Source: Mycoplasma simbae ATCC 49888
Lineage (GTDB): Bacteria; Bacillota_I; Bacilli_A; Mycoplasmatales; Metamycoplasmataceae
Assembly (NCBI RefSeq): GCF_000702705.1
Contig: NZ_JNJG01000005.1
Location: forward strand, 62,001 to 126,000
Direction of reading: 5' to 3'
Length of the DNA stretch: 64,000 bases
This document shows positions 23,078-31,515 of this stretch, piece after piece. The number at the start of each line of letters is the position of its first letter. Positions within the stretch are counted from its first letter, which is position 1. The position numbers were made by a program, and so were the translations under genes. The notes beneath the pieces are model-generated. The model was not told the DNA's origin. It ran no database searches and saw only the letters and a program-made list of their open reading frames with translations.

Positions 23078-24403
23078 ATGAATCTAAAAAAAGAAGTTAT
23101 AACAAAATTTTATGAAAATTATAAGGCTGATAAAAGCAATAAAGTTGTTGAAAATGCAGTAACTAAAAACGGTGTTTTAAATGCTGTATACAACAATGAA
23201 GTTAGAAGTTTCCACAATAATGAATTCAATATTCAAACCAAAAAAGCTGGAATGACAAACCAAAAAGCATCAGGTCGTTGCTGAATTTTTGCGGCCTTGA
23301 ACATCTTAAAACCAAGTGCACTGGAAAAATTAAATGTAGAATCATTTGAATTTTCACAAGCATACACAATGTTTTGAGAGAAAATGGAAAAAGCAAATAC
23401 ATATTTAAATTTAATTATGGAACACAACGAATTAGATTATCAAGATCGTTTGTTTGAAATGTTTTTACGTTTTGGTCACGAAGATGGTGGTTATTGAGAA
23501 TGAGCTGAAGGTCTAATTACTAAATATGGCGTTGTTCCTAAATCGCTAATGCCTGAAACTTTTAACGCCTCAAACACATCTCAACTAAACTCAGTATTAC
23601 AAATTTTACTTTTGAATGCAACTAAGGAATATAGATTAAAAGCTAAAGATTTAACTACTCAACAAAAAGAAGAATTTAAAGATGAAGTATTGCAAAAAGT
23701 GTTTGAAATTTGTGCTAAATCATTAGGGCTTCCACCAGTAACTTTTGACTATGAATATAGAGACAAGGATAAAAATTTCCGAAGAATTAGCAACATTACA
23801 CCACTTGAATTTTTACAAAAATACGCAAGAAATGATTACACCGAGTTAGTAAATCTATATGCTGATCCACGCGATATTTATGAGCATAACACAAAAATTG
23901 TTGCCAAATATTTCAAAGGTCCTATTGAATCTAATACATTATCATTCATTAACGTGTCAATGAATGTGCTAAAAAAAGCAACAATTGATAGTCTTAAAGC
24001 AGGTCAACCAGTGTGATTTGCCTGTGATATGGGTCCACAAATTGACCGTAAACAAGGTCTAATGGATTTAAGATTATATGAACTTGATCAAGCTTTCAAT
24101 CTAAATGATAAGTTAAGCAAAGCTGACAAATTAAGCTTTAAACTTTCACAACCTAACCACGCCATGACTTTTGTTGGCGTTGATTTAGATGAAAACGAAA
24201 AATCATTAAAATGAGAAGTTGAAAACTCATGAGGCGACGAAAACGGCAACAAAGGATATTTTTCAATGACGGATGAATGATTCGATGAGTATGTATATAG
24301 TGTAATAGTCCACCCTGATTTTATTGAAAAAGCAGTACTAGAACAAGCTAATTCTAAACGAACTGTTGAGATTGAACCTTGAGATCCACTCTCATTAATT
24401 TAG
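23078..24403 (+). CDS. pepC: Aminopeptidase C (C1B cysteine peptidase, bleomycin hydrolase family)
   Basis: This 441-residue protein has the catalytic Cys in 'ASGRCWIFAALN' (about residue 69), the catalytic His in 'QPNHAMTFVGV' and the catalytic Asn in 'WEVENSWGDENG', in the order and spacing of PepC. The enzyme is a cytoplasmic hexameric aminopeptidase that trims imported peptides, relevant for an organism that depends on peptide uptake. AAAAGGAG precedes the ATG. Length is normal for the family (about 440-450). Confidence 0.95.
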
Positions 24404-24417
24404 CAAAATTATGTACA

Positions 24418-24444
24418 AAAATCACTGAGCTTTCAGTGATTTTT
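24418..24444. terminator. Bidirectional terminator between pepC and the beta-helix lipoprotein gene
   Basis: ATCACTGA-GCTT-TCAGTGAT is flanked by A-rich and T-rich runs, in the 41-base gap between converging genes. Confidence 0.85.
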
Positions 24445-27201
24445 TTAATTCAGTGCTATATCTAAAAATGCAGAAACAGTTGAAGTTAATTGCTTAAAAG
24501 CGAATGTGATTTGCAAACTATTTTCGTCAGCTAAGTCTAAATTATCTTGGGTAAAAGTATGATTTGGTTGAATTATTTGTTCATAAATACCTAATACAAT
24601 ATTGTATTTATTTAGTTCATTCACAGTTAAAGGAATTTGAATTGTTTTGCCATTAACGTCAGTTAATTTGAGCGAATTGTTAGCGAAATCAAGTTGGTTG
24701 CCAACTGAATAATCAGTTTTGAATGTTTCTGCGTTTACTAACTCAATTTTAGTGATGTGTTCTTTATCAAATTTAGAGTTAGATTGATTTACAAATTTGA
24801 ATTTATTGTCTTGTTTGGTTATTTGTAAAGGGGTTAGTGGAGCTTGTTTAAATGTCAGGCTAACATTGACGTTTTGTTCAATATTATTCACTACCGAAAC
24901 TAAAATATCGTTCACTTTTGGATCAGAATTGTAATTATCAAGTTCAATGTTGATTGAATTATTCATTTGTTTTAGGTTTAGATAATTATTTACAGGTAAC
25001 TGGACAACACCTTCACCTTTTATTTGCCCTATATTTATCTTAAAATTATTTGGCAAGTCTGAAGTGTCGTTGTTTATTTCTAGTCTTGACGTTGAATCAA
25101 TTGAAAGGGTTGAATCTAAACCAAAACCTACAAAAACTGGGGTTCTACTCAATCTTATTATTGCATTTTCAAGAGTTAAATTGGATACCTTATTTGGCAT
25201 AACAAAATTATTAATCACAAGTTGCTCAGAAGCATCTGAATAAAACTTAATTGTTAAATTACTATTTGATTGATTATTTATTAATCCAATTTTGTTGGAT
25301 TTTGATTCAATAACACTGCTCACAGAAGAATTATTAGCAACAATTCCATCGAAAATTTCAGTGTTTTTGTTCTTAATTTCAATAAAAACTGAGTTAATAT
25401 TGCCGCTTGCATCTAAATCTATTTGTTTAAATTTAGACTGATTATTTGTTCCTTCTACAATTAAATGCGATTTTGTACCTTGAAGGGAATTATTGAATGA
25501 AGAAGCACGAATTATAGGTCTTTCAAATTGTTGATTTTGAGATAACAAGGTTGAGACATTTTGCATTTTTAGCATATGACCAGATAAATATATATTTGAA
25601 TTAGCGTTCTCCGCAGTAAAGCTTAAATTCATATCTTTAAGAGTTAAATCTGAAGCAAGCACTAAATTATTACCTCTAATATTCAATGAATGACCACGAC
25701 CATCTATGACAACATTTTTATTGATTCTATATGAATTATTGTTACTATCAGTTTGCAAAATAACATTATTTTTTAGAACTATTGTATCGTTGTTGTTGGC
25801 AGCGTTAATCGCATCTTTTATATTTCTAAATGGATTTTGCTCAGTCCCATTACCGCCGCTATTTTGACCAGGGAAATCTTGTACAAATATAGTTCTAGTT
25901 TCTTGTTCATCAGCAGTATTACTGTGTTGGTCGGTACTGCTTTGGTTATCAGGGCCTTGATTTGGTCCATTGTTAGGGGCTTCTTGCTGGTTATTGGTAT
26001 TGTTTTGTATAGTAATAGTGAATATTTGGTCTTGGTTGCTGATTGCATCACCTATTTTAAATTGAACAGTTGCTCCATTTGAATATTGTGAAACATCGTC
26101 TTCATTAAATGTGTGGTTAATAGCAATTTCATTGCCAGAAAGCAGGAATTTTATTGAATAAAGCGCAATATTTTCTTCATTAATTTCAATGGTTTTTGTG
26201 TTTCCATTACTATCTGTTAGTAGCAATGATAAATTTGAAAAATCAAATGCTTCACCCACTAAATAACTATGTTTTGCACTATCAGCAGCCACAAACTTAA
26301 TAGATTTAATGTTGTTATCTTCGAACGTTGTGTTAGAGTTGTTAGCTTGGTTACTTAAATAAAATTTGTTGCCTTTACGAACTAATTGAGGTTTAGGAAA
26401 TTTTGTTGAAAAATAATTATTAGGCACTTCAAAAGACACATTAACGTTGATATTTTCACTAAATTTTTGATTAACTGACAGAATTTCTTCATCTATAAAT
26501 TCATGCTTACCAGCACCATAATCTTTAATAATAATGCTAATATCATTATTTAACTGATTTAAATTTATTTTTGAACCTCGATCAATAACTATTTGCCCTC
26601 GTCCTTTAATTTGATTCAAAAATACTTCAGGATTTGTGGTGTTTGGTGAATAAATTAATTTAGAACCTTCATTCATCACTAAGTCAACATTTTGTGAATG
26701 AATTAAGTCAATTTTACTGTTGCTAATGTGTAATTTTTTCAATGATCCAATCTCTAGCTCCCGAAAAATAGGGTCAAAAAACAGGTTTGCGTTAGAAATA
26801 TAAAAATCATTATCAAATAGTAAACGGGCATTTTTGAACAATATATTGTTATTGTTGCCATATACTTTAATTGCAATGTTATTCAAACTATTGATTGTGT
26901 TATTAGGCGCAACTAAATCTGAGTTTTTGTTCAGATATAGGTTAATTTCTTCAAGTTTGGTGCTTTTTTTGTTGTTTTTATTTTTCTCAAAATATTCAAA
27001 AGCAGATTTTAAACTCTCAAAATCTGCTTGGTTGATATTATTAGCCCCGATTTGATAGTTATTGACTAGTATTTCTTGGGTATCAACAGGTTTGCTAACT
27101 GCTGCATGATCCTTTTTAGATTCATTTGTGCAACTAGTTGTAACAAATGTTGGCGCAATAAACCCAAAGCTGGCTAATAATGCAAAATATTTTCTCTTCA
27201 T
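24445..27201 (-). CDS. Large surface lipoprotein with duplicated beta-helix and Ig-like units
   Basis: This 918-residue protein has signal 'LLASFGFIAPTFVTTSC'. I chose ATG 27201, which has AAAGAGGTACG upstream; the frame stays open to 27399 but reads as non-signal sequence. It consists of two copies of one plan: a repetitive Asn/Ile-rich stretch like a right-handed beta-helix, ending 'IKGRGQIVI' or 'IKGEGVVQL', then an Ig-like segment containing 'YLVGEAFDFSNLSLLLTDSNG' (shortened: residues about 315-335) or 'YSVGNQLDFANNSLKLTD' (about 830-847). A pectate-lyase-like opening 'GTEQNPFRNIKDAINAA' starts copy two near residue 450. There is no Trp codon of either kind. Adhesin or glycan-binding roles are plausible but unproven. 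Confidence 0.8.
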   Translation of the reverse strand: MKRKYFALLASFGFIAPTFVTTSCTNESKKDHAAVSKPVDTQEILVNNYQIGANNINQADFESLKSAFEYFEKNKNNKKSTKLEEINLYLNKNSDLVAPNNTINSLNNIAIKVYGNNNNILFKNARLLFDNDFYISNANLFFDPIFRELEIGSLKKLHISNSKIDLIHSQNVDLVMNEGSKLIYSPNTTNPEVFLNQIKGRGQIVIDRGSKINLNQLNNDISIIIKDYGAGKHEFIDEEILSVNQKFSENINVNVSFEVPNNYFSTKFPKPQLVRKGNKFYLSNQANNSNTTFEDNNIKSIKFVAADSAKHSYLVGEAFDFSNLSLLLTDSNGNTKTIEINEENIALYSIKFLLSGNEIAINHTFNEDDVSQYSNGATVQFKIGDAISNQDQIFTITIQNNTNNQQEAPNNGPNQGPDNQSSTDQHSNTADEQETRTIFVQDFPGQNSGGNGTEQNPFRNIKDAINAANNNDTIVLKNNVILQTDSNNNSYRINKNVVIDGRGHSLNIRGNNLVLASDLTLKDMNLSFTAENANSNIYLSGHMLKMQNVSTLLSQNQQFERPIIRASSFNNSLQGTKSHLIVEGTNNQSKFKQIDLDASGNINSVFIEIKNKNTEIFDGIVANNSSVSSVIESKSNKIGLINNQSNSNLTIKFYSDASEQLVINNFVMPNKVSNLTLENAIIRLSRTPVFVGFGLDSTLSIDSTSRLEINNDTSDLPNNFKINIGQIKGEGVVQLPVNNYLNLKQMNNSINIELDNYNSDPKVNDILVSVVNNIEQNVNVSLTFKQAPLTPLQITKQDNKFKFVNQSNSKFDKEHITKIELVNAETFKTDYSVGNQLDFANNSLKLTDVNGKTIQIPLTVNELNKYNIVLGIYEQIIQPNHTFTQDNLDLADENSLQITFAFKQLTSTVSAFLDIALN

Positions 27202-27290
27202 CGTACCTCTTTTGGTTAATTTTATCACTATATTTATGGCTTGTATTAACTGAATTTTGGATAAATTTATCAAAATATTAGTTTCCAATG

Positions 27291-27296
27291 TATAAT
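27291..27296 (+). promoter_or_regulatory. Extended -10 promoter of the TM2-domain gene
   Basis: TGTATAAT lies 31 bases before the ATG at 27327, with a strong TAGGAGGA ribosome binding site in between. The 27202-27326 gap is shared with the divergent lipoprotein gene. Confidence 0.6.
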
Positions 27297-27326
27297 GGAG
27301 AAATAACAATATAGGAGGATAGAATA

Positions 27327-27560
27327 ATGAGTACAAACTTAACAGTTTCACCAAAATCAAGATTAGTATTAACTTTATTATCATTTTTTGTTGGCGCATT
27401 TGGCGTTGACAGAATGTACGCCGGAAGCTTTCTTTTAGGTTTAGTTAAACTTTTAATTGGATCTTGAATTACACTTGGAATTTGACCACTAGTTGATTTC
27501 ATTCTAGCAATTGTTGGAAAAATGAAAGATGGTCAAGGCCGTGTAATTTCTAATTGATAA
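27327..27560 (+). CDS. TM2-domain membrane protein
   Basis: This 77-residue protein has two membrane segments and the TM2 consensus: 'SRLVLTLLSFFVGAFGVDR' leading into 'YAGSFLLGLVKLL', then 'GIWPLVDFI' containing the conserved WxxxD motif. It needs TGA as Trp at residues 47, 53 and 77. The ribosome binding site (TAGGAGGATAGAATA) is strong. TM2 proteins are small, widespread and mostly of unknown function. It is monocistronic and followed by hairpins. Confidence 0.9.
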
Positions 27561-27562
27561 TT

Positions 27563-27590
27563 TGCATCACTTGATGCATTTTATTTTTGC
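27563..27590 (+). terminator. Terminator of the TM2-domain gene
   Basis: TGCATCA/TGATGCA with a minimal loop is followed by TTTTATTTTT. A second weaker hairpin (GCTTTTTTG...AAAAAGC, 27590-27609) follows. Confidence 0.6.
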
Positions 27591-27636
27591 TTTTTTGCCA
27601 TAAAAAGCAATGCAAAAATTATTTTTTTAACTTTGA

Positions 27637-27642
27637 TATAAT
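27637..27642 (+). promoter_or_regulatory. -10 box of HAD phosphatase gene 2 (leaderless layout)
   Basis: TATAAT is 6 bases from the ATG at 27649, with no Shine-Dalgarno. Confidence 0.6.
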
Positions 27643-27648
27643 ACACCT

Positions 27649-28470
27649 ATGAAGAGTTTAAAGAATCAAGCTAAAGCATACTTTTTAGATCTAGATGGCA
27701 CTTTTCTAGACAAACCTCAAGGTCATGAAACCGTGAGTGAAAGAAATGTTTTAGCAGCTATTGAAGTTAACAAAATTAAGCCTGTAATTTTTTCAACCGG
27801 GCGTGGAAATACTGAATATACAATGAATTTAGCTCGTAGAGTGGGCTGTAAATATATAGTTTGTTTGAACGGGGCGTTAATTTTAGACATTGACAACAAC
27901 GAACTATACCGCAAAACACTTGATCCCGATTTAGTTCACCAAGTATTGAAAATTTTTAAAGAAAAAGAGATGTTTATTTACCTAAACGGTATTAAAAACA
28001 TGTACACTAAAGGCAATGTTGATTCACCTTTTATGAAATCTTGAGCAGCCAAAAACCCAAGATTTACTTATGAAGATATGGATCAAGTAACCACATATTC
28101 AAAAATTTTAGTTTTTGGCCTAAGTTTAGAAGACACTTATGCACTTTGAGAAGAATTAAAACAACGTTTCCCTCAACTAGCATTTTATTTAGTATCAAAT
28201 GGAACTACAATTGAGGTTGGTCCAATTGATGCCAATAAAGGTTTAGCAAACAGTGAAGTATGTAGACTACTGGGTATAGATCCTAAAGAAGCTTTTCACA
28301 TCGGTGATTCAGCTAACGATATGCCAGCAGCTGATTATTTAGGTAAATTTATTTGTATGGACGGAGCCTTAGATTTTGTTAAAGCAAAAGCTGATTTCAT
28401 TGGTCCTGATTATGCTAATGCTGGTTTATCAAAAATCCTTGAGCAATTAGAAGATATTCACATTGATTAA
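27649..28470 (+). CDS. Cof-type HAD-superfamily phosphatase (paralog 2)
   Basis: This 273-residue protein has motif I 'FLDLDGTFLDKP' (residues 11-22), motif II 'FSTGRGN' and motif IV 'IGDSANDMPAA'. It aligns along its length with the proteins at 22257 and 53619, including the shared C-terminal 'ANAGLSKIL' theme. It is a cytoplasmic small-molecule phosphatase of unknown substrate, monocistronic, with its own promoter and terminator. Confidence 0.9.
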
Positions 28471-28477
28471 TTAATTG

Positions 28478-28502
28478 GAATTGGGTAACCAATTCTTTTA
28501 TT
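28478..28502 (+). terminator. Terminator of HAD phosphatase gene 2
   Basis: GAATTGG-GTAA-CCAATTC followed by TTTTATTTTTT, 8 bases after the stop. Confidence 0.85.
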
Positions 28503-28516
28503 TTTTCTCATTTTGG

Positions 28517-28538
28517 TGTCAAGCAAAAATGCTTGACA
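28517..28538. promoter_or_regulatory. Palindrome 1 upstream of the rpsP promoter
   Basis: TGTCAAGCA-AAAA-TGCTTGACA is a perfect 9-base inverted repeat about 36 bases before the likely -10 box. It is nearly identical to the element at 28594-28615. Confidence 0.75.
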
Positions 28539-28573
28539 TTATTTGTTTTGCTTTTAATTTTTTTAAGTTAAAA

Positions 28574-28579
28574 TATATA
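28574..28579 (+). promoter_or_regulatory. Probable -10 box of the rpsP-trmD-rplS operon
   Basis: TATATA in an AT-rich stretch between the two palindromes would start transcription near 28586, at the edge of palindrome 2. Confidence 0.45.
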
Positions 28580-28587
28580 TGCAAATT

Positions 28588-28615
28588 GCTTGATGTCAAG
28601 CACTTTTGCTTGACA
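28588..28615 (+). promoter_or_regulatory. Palindrome 2 in the rpsP leader with an alternative hairpin
   Basis: TGTCAAGC-ACTTTT-GCTTGACA at 28594-28615 copies palindrome 1. The bases before it (GCTTGA, 28588-28593) can also pair with TCAAGC at 28596-28601, so two exclusive hairpins are possible at the predicted 5' end of the mRNA. Confidence 0.7.
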
Positions 28616-28645
28616 GATGTCGCATAAATTTTTAAGGAGAAATAC

Positions 28646-28915
28646 ATGGTAAAAATTAGACTAAAAAGAACAGGTTCTAAATTTAACGCTCAATACAAAA
28701 TCGTTGCTGCTGATGCTAGAGCACCACGTGATGGTAGATTTATTGAAGCTTTAGGACAATACAACCCACACACAAAAGAATTCTTTGTTAAAGAAGAATT
28801 AGTGCAAAAATGAGTAGACAATGGAGCTCAACTAACACAAGTAGTTTTTGATTTATTTAGAAAACACGGCTTAAATGCTAAACTAGTTAAAAATTCAAAA
28901 CACGCTCAAAAATAA
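28646..28915 (+). CDS. rpsP: 30S ribosomal protein S16
   Basis: This 89-residue protein starts '[19 protein letters not shown]' and contains '[13 protein letters not shown]', the S16 signature. It binds 16S rRNA during early assembly of the 30S body. TAAGGAGAAATAC gives a strong ribosome binding site. It is first in rpsP-trmD-rplS, 2 bases before trmD; the rimM gene usually found between them is absent. Confidence 0.97.
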
Positions 28916-28917
28916 TA

Positions 28918-29601
28918 ATGAAAATTAATTTTTTGACTCTTTTTCCAAATTATTTCAAGCCGTTTAGTGAAGAATCAATAGTGGCCAAAGCTATTGAAAA
29001 AGGTCTTATAGCCATTCAAACAGTTGACTTTAGAATGTTTAGTAAAGATAAACATCGCAAAGTTGATGATGAAATTTATGGTGGTGGACATGGGTTATTA
29101 TTGCAAGTGGAACCAATTGATTTAGCCCTAGATTCATTAGAAAATAGAGGCGGATATAAAATTTTGGTTACGCCACAAGGCAAAAAATTCGATCAACAAA
29201 TGGCAAACAGACTTGCACAACATGAACAAATAACCTTTATTTCTGGACGTTATGAAGGCTTTGACGAACGCGTTGTTGAATTAGTCGATGAAGAGATTTC
29301 AATTGGTGATTATGTTCTAACTGGTGGAGAATTGCCATCAATGGTTATGGCGGATTCAATCATTAGATTAGTTCCTGGCGTAATTAAACAAGAATCATAC
29401 CAATTTGATTCATTTCAAAATGAAGGATATTTAGATTATCCTCAATACACACGCCCTAGAGAATATAAAGGAATGAAAGTTCCTGAAGTGTTGTTTAGTG
29501 GCAATCATGCTGAAGTGGATAAATGGAAAAAAGAAGCTCAATATCAAAAAACATTAAAAAACAGACCCGATATTATCGAAAGGATCAATAATGAGAAATA
29601 G
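28918..29601 (+). CDS. trmD: tRNA (guanine-37 N1)-methyltransferase
   Basis: This 227-residue SPOUT enzyme carries '[17 protein letters not shown]', '[13 protein letters not shown]' and '[16 protein letters not shown]', the catalytic and AdoMet-knot motifs of TrmD. It methylates G37 next to the anticodon and prevents +1 frameshifting. The ATG follows the rpsP stop by 2 bases without a separate strong ribosome binding site, so it is translationally coupled. Its end overlaps rplS by 11 bases. Confidence 0.97.
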   Translation: MKINFLTLFPNYFKPFSEESIVAKAIEKGLIAIQTVDFRMFSKDKHRKVDDEIYGGGHGLLLQVEPIDLALDSLENRGGYKILVTPQGKKFDQQMANRLAQHEQITFISGRYEGFDERVVELVDEEISIGDYVLTGGELPSMVMADSIIRLVPGVIKQESYQFDSFQNEGYLDYPQYTRPREYKGMKVPEVLFSGNHAEVDKWKKEAQYQKTLKNRPDIIERINNEK

Positions 29602-29941
29602 ATTAATTGAATTAGTAGAAAAATCACAACTACGTAAAGACCACCCAGAGTTCCGTGTAGGGGACAATGTTAGAGTACACGTTCGTATTCGTGAGGGTGA
29701 AAAAGAGCGTATTCAAATTTTTGAAGGTTTAGTAATTAGCAAAACAGAATCAGGAACTCGTGAACACTTCACAGTTAGAAAAATCTCATTTGGTATTGGA
29801 GTTGAAAGAACATTCCCACTTCACTCACCATTCATTGCTACAATCGAAGTTGTACGTTCAAACAAAGTACGTCGTGCTAAATTAAACTACATTCGTGAAA
29901 GAAGTGGTAAATCAGCAAGACTTAAAGAAATCAAACGTTAA
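29591..29941 (+). CDS. rplS: 50S ribosomal protein L19
   Basis: This 116-residue protein has '[13 protein letters not shown]', 'FEGLVISK' and 'FPLHSPFI', the L19 signatures. L19 sits at the 30S-50S interface. The start lies in the end of trmD. It is the last gene of the operon and is followed by a strong terminator. Confidence 0.97.
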   Translation: MRNRLIELVEKSQLRKDHPEFRVGDNVRVHVRIREGEKERIQIFEGLVISKTESGTREHFTVRKISFGIGVERTFPLHSPFIATIEVVRSNKVRRAKLNYIRERSGKSARLKEIKR

Positions 29942-29970
29942 TTTCTTTAATCATTATTTAATTATGCGAC

Positions 29971-30000
29971 CCCAAACTCACAAAATTGTGAGTTTTTTTG
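29971..30000 (+). terminator. Terminator of the rpsP operon
   Basis: AAACTCACAA/TTGTGAGTTT followed by TTTT, 32 bases after the rplS stop. Confidence 0.88.
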
Positions 30001-30007
30001 TACAAAT

Positions 30008-30037
30008 TTATACAAAAAAACAAGCCTAAGCTTGTTT
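30008..30037 (-). terminator. Terminator overlapping the stop of the membrane protein gene
   Basis: On the minus strand AAACAAGC-TTAG-GCTTGTTT is followed by seven T residues. The stop codon at 30026-30028 lies in the loop region. Confidence 0.8.
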
Positions 30038-30790
30038 AGTGCTGCGTGTTTTGCATCCACGTTTGCATTCAATTTTAATACGCAACACAGCTTTTCAAAA
30101 GAACATTAAGCCAACTGGAATTGCAGCTGCTAGTACAAACACAAATATGTCTAGAATAACCACCAACGCTGTATTGCCGCCTTTATAGAATAAAGGTTTA
30201 TAGAAGTTTAAGAATGTGTAAATTACCACACCTTGATCTTTTGCATATACGTTGTAGGTTGCAAAGAATAAGATCATTGCAAACAAGAAATAAACCATCA
30301 CCATAACAATTGAAGCTATAAATGTATTTTTACTAATGATCACTTCTTTTCTGATCATGATCAACACAATAAAGCCAATAATTGGATTAACTGCATGCGT
30401 AATAGTTGATCTAAAACCAGAATAAAAGCTAGCTCAAGTTTCAGCTTTATACGAGATTAAGGTTCAATAAACTAAAAAAGTTATTGTAATCAAAGTTACC
30501 GAAATAAAGAATAAGCGTTTAACTAGCGCTGAATTACGCATTCAAGCCAACACAATCAACATAATACCTAAAAAGAAGTTAGTTATGTACGTAAAGAAGA
30601 ATAGTGTACCAAAACGCTTAAATGTTGAGTATAAAGTTGGCACTCCTTGATAAAAATCATCAACCTTAGGGTCATATTGAATCATGTCTGTAATTACAAA
30701 ACTTAAAGCTATCAACACTACGAATATACCCAGAAATAAAAACGCCATATTTTGAACAAAACGTTTATCTAAATTTTTAATTTTTTTCAT
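30026..30790 (-). CDS. Polytopic membrane protein, DUF1600-like
   Basis: This 254-residue protein has about six or seven hydrophobic segments and a basic, Cys-containing tail ('KIECKRGCKTRSTK'). A first extracytoplasmic loop ('YQGVPTLYSTFKRF') leads into 'FFTYITNFFLGIMLI', a pattern seen in mycoplasma-specific DUF1600 proteins; I hold that family call with limited confidence. It starts at ATG 30790, 7 bases after TATAAT, and appears leaderless. No function is known. Confidence 0.7.
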
Positions 30791-30797
30791 GATCGTA

Positions 30798-30803
30798 ATT
30801 ATA
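30798..30803 (-). promoter_or_regulatory. -10 box of the DUF1600-like gene (leaderless layout)
   Basis: TATAAT on the minus strand, 7 bases before the ATG at 30790. Confidence 0.6.
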
Positions 30804-30843
30804 TAGCAAAAATAAATTAGCAACATTGACATTGCTAATTGGA

Positions 30844-31431
30844 TTATTTTAAATACACATTTTCATGGTCAAATTGTTCAAAATAAGGAAATACTACCTC
30901 CTCTACACTTATTGTCTTCATTTGGTTTCAATTTAAATTATTTCACAATGTAAACTTAAGCAAATTTGAATCAGTAATTACAAAATGAGTGTATTTTTTG
31001 GCGTGAAATATGCCCACTAAATCAACAGGTGTAACGGGTTCACTATTTATCATCTTTAGATTAAAAAATCATTTTTTTGTATTATCACCTCAGTATAAAA
31101 GTCGATTTTTAATTTTTTTAGTCATTTGTTCAATATTAATTTTTCTGTCTGTGCCTATAATTAAACTTAAAAACATTTTGTGACCATTAAAATCAAAATA
31201 AGGCATCAATGTTTTGTCTTTACCTGCATACGATTCGTACTTAAACATTTCAGGTTTATCAATACTTAAACGAGCATAATCTTCTCAATAAATACTGATG
31301 CTAAAGTTGTCGACAACTCTAGAATTATTTTTAATTTGCCAATAAGTTTGTGGCGAAAGCGATCAATGATATCTACGTTCAGCCATAATAATTTCAAATT
31401 GAGCCATAATGCTTTGCAATGTGTAGTTCAT
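30844..31431 (-). CDS. Hypothetical soluble protein with many UGA-Trp codons
   Basis: This gene is split by six in-frame TGA codons and is easily missed; with UGA as Trp it is an intact 195-residue frame from 'MNYTLQSIMAQFEII' to '..FDHENVYLK'. It is rich in aromatic residues (YHWSL, SIYWEDYA, RLLYWGD, FTLWNNLNW), has no signal or membrane segment, and has no motif I recognise. It starts 6 bases after TATAAT (leaderless layout) and runs divergently from the P80-P60-hinT operon. Aromatic-residue conservation in place suggests a real folded protein. Confidence 0.75.
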
Positions 31432-31437
31432 ACATTC

Positions 31438-31443
31438 ATTATA
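31438..31443 (-). promoter_or_regulatory. -10 box of the 195-residue gene (leaderless layout)
   Basis: TATAAT on the minus strand, 6 bases before ATG 31431. Confidence 0.6.
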
Positions 31444-31515
31444 GCAACATTTATTAATAATTAAGTTTAGTATATAATTATAAAATTATATGTATAAACA
31501 AAGAAAGGATGGCTT

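Noticed and set aside
25818-26082. Open frames on both strands in the middle of the beta-helix gene
   Set aside because: Shadows of a low-complexity Asn/Gln-rich coding stretch.
27202-27399. N-terminal extension of the beta-helix lipoprotein frame
   Set aside because: The frame is open but reads as random hydrophobic sequence with no ribosome binding site; the ATG at 27201 has a strong site and a proper lipoprotein signal.
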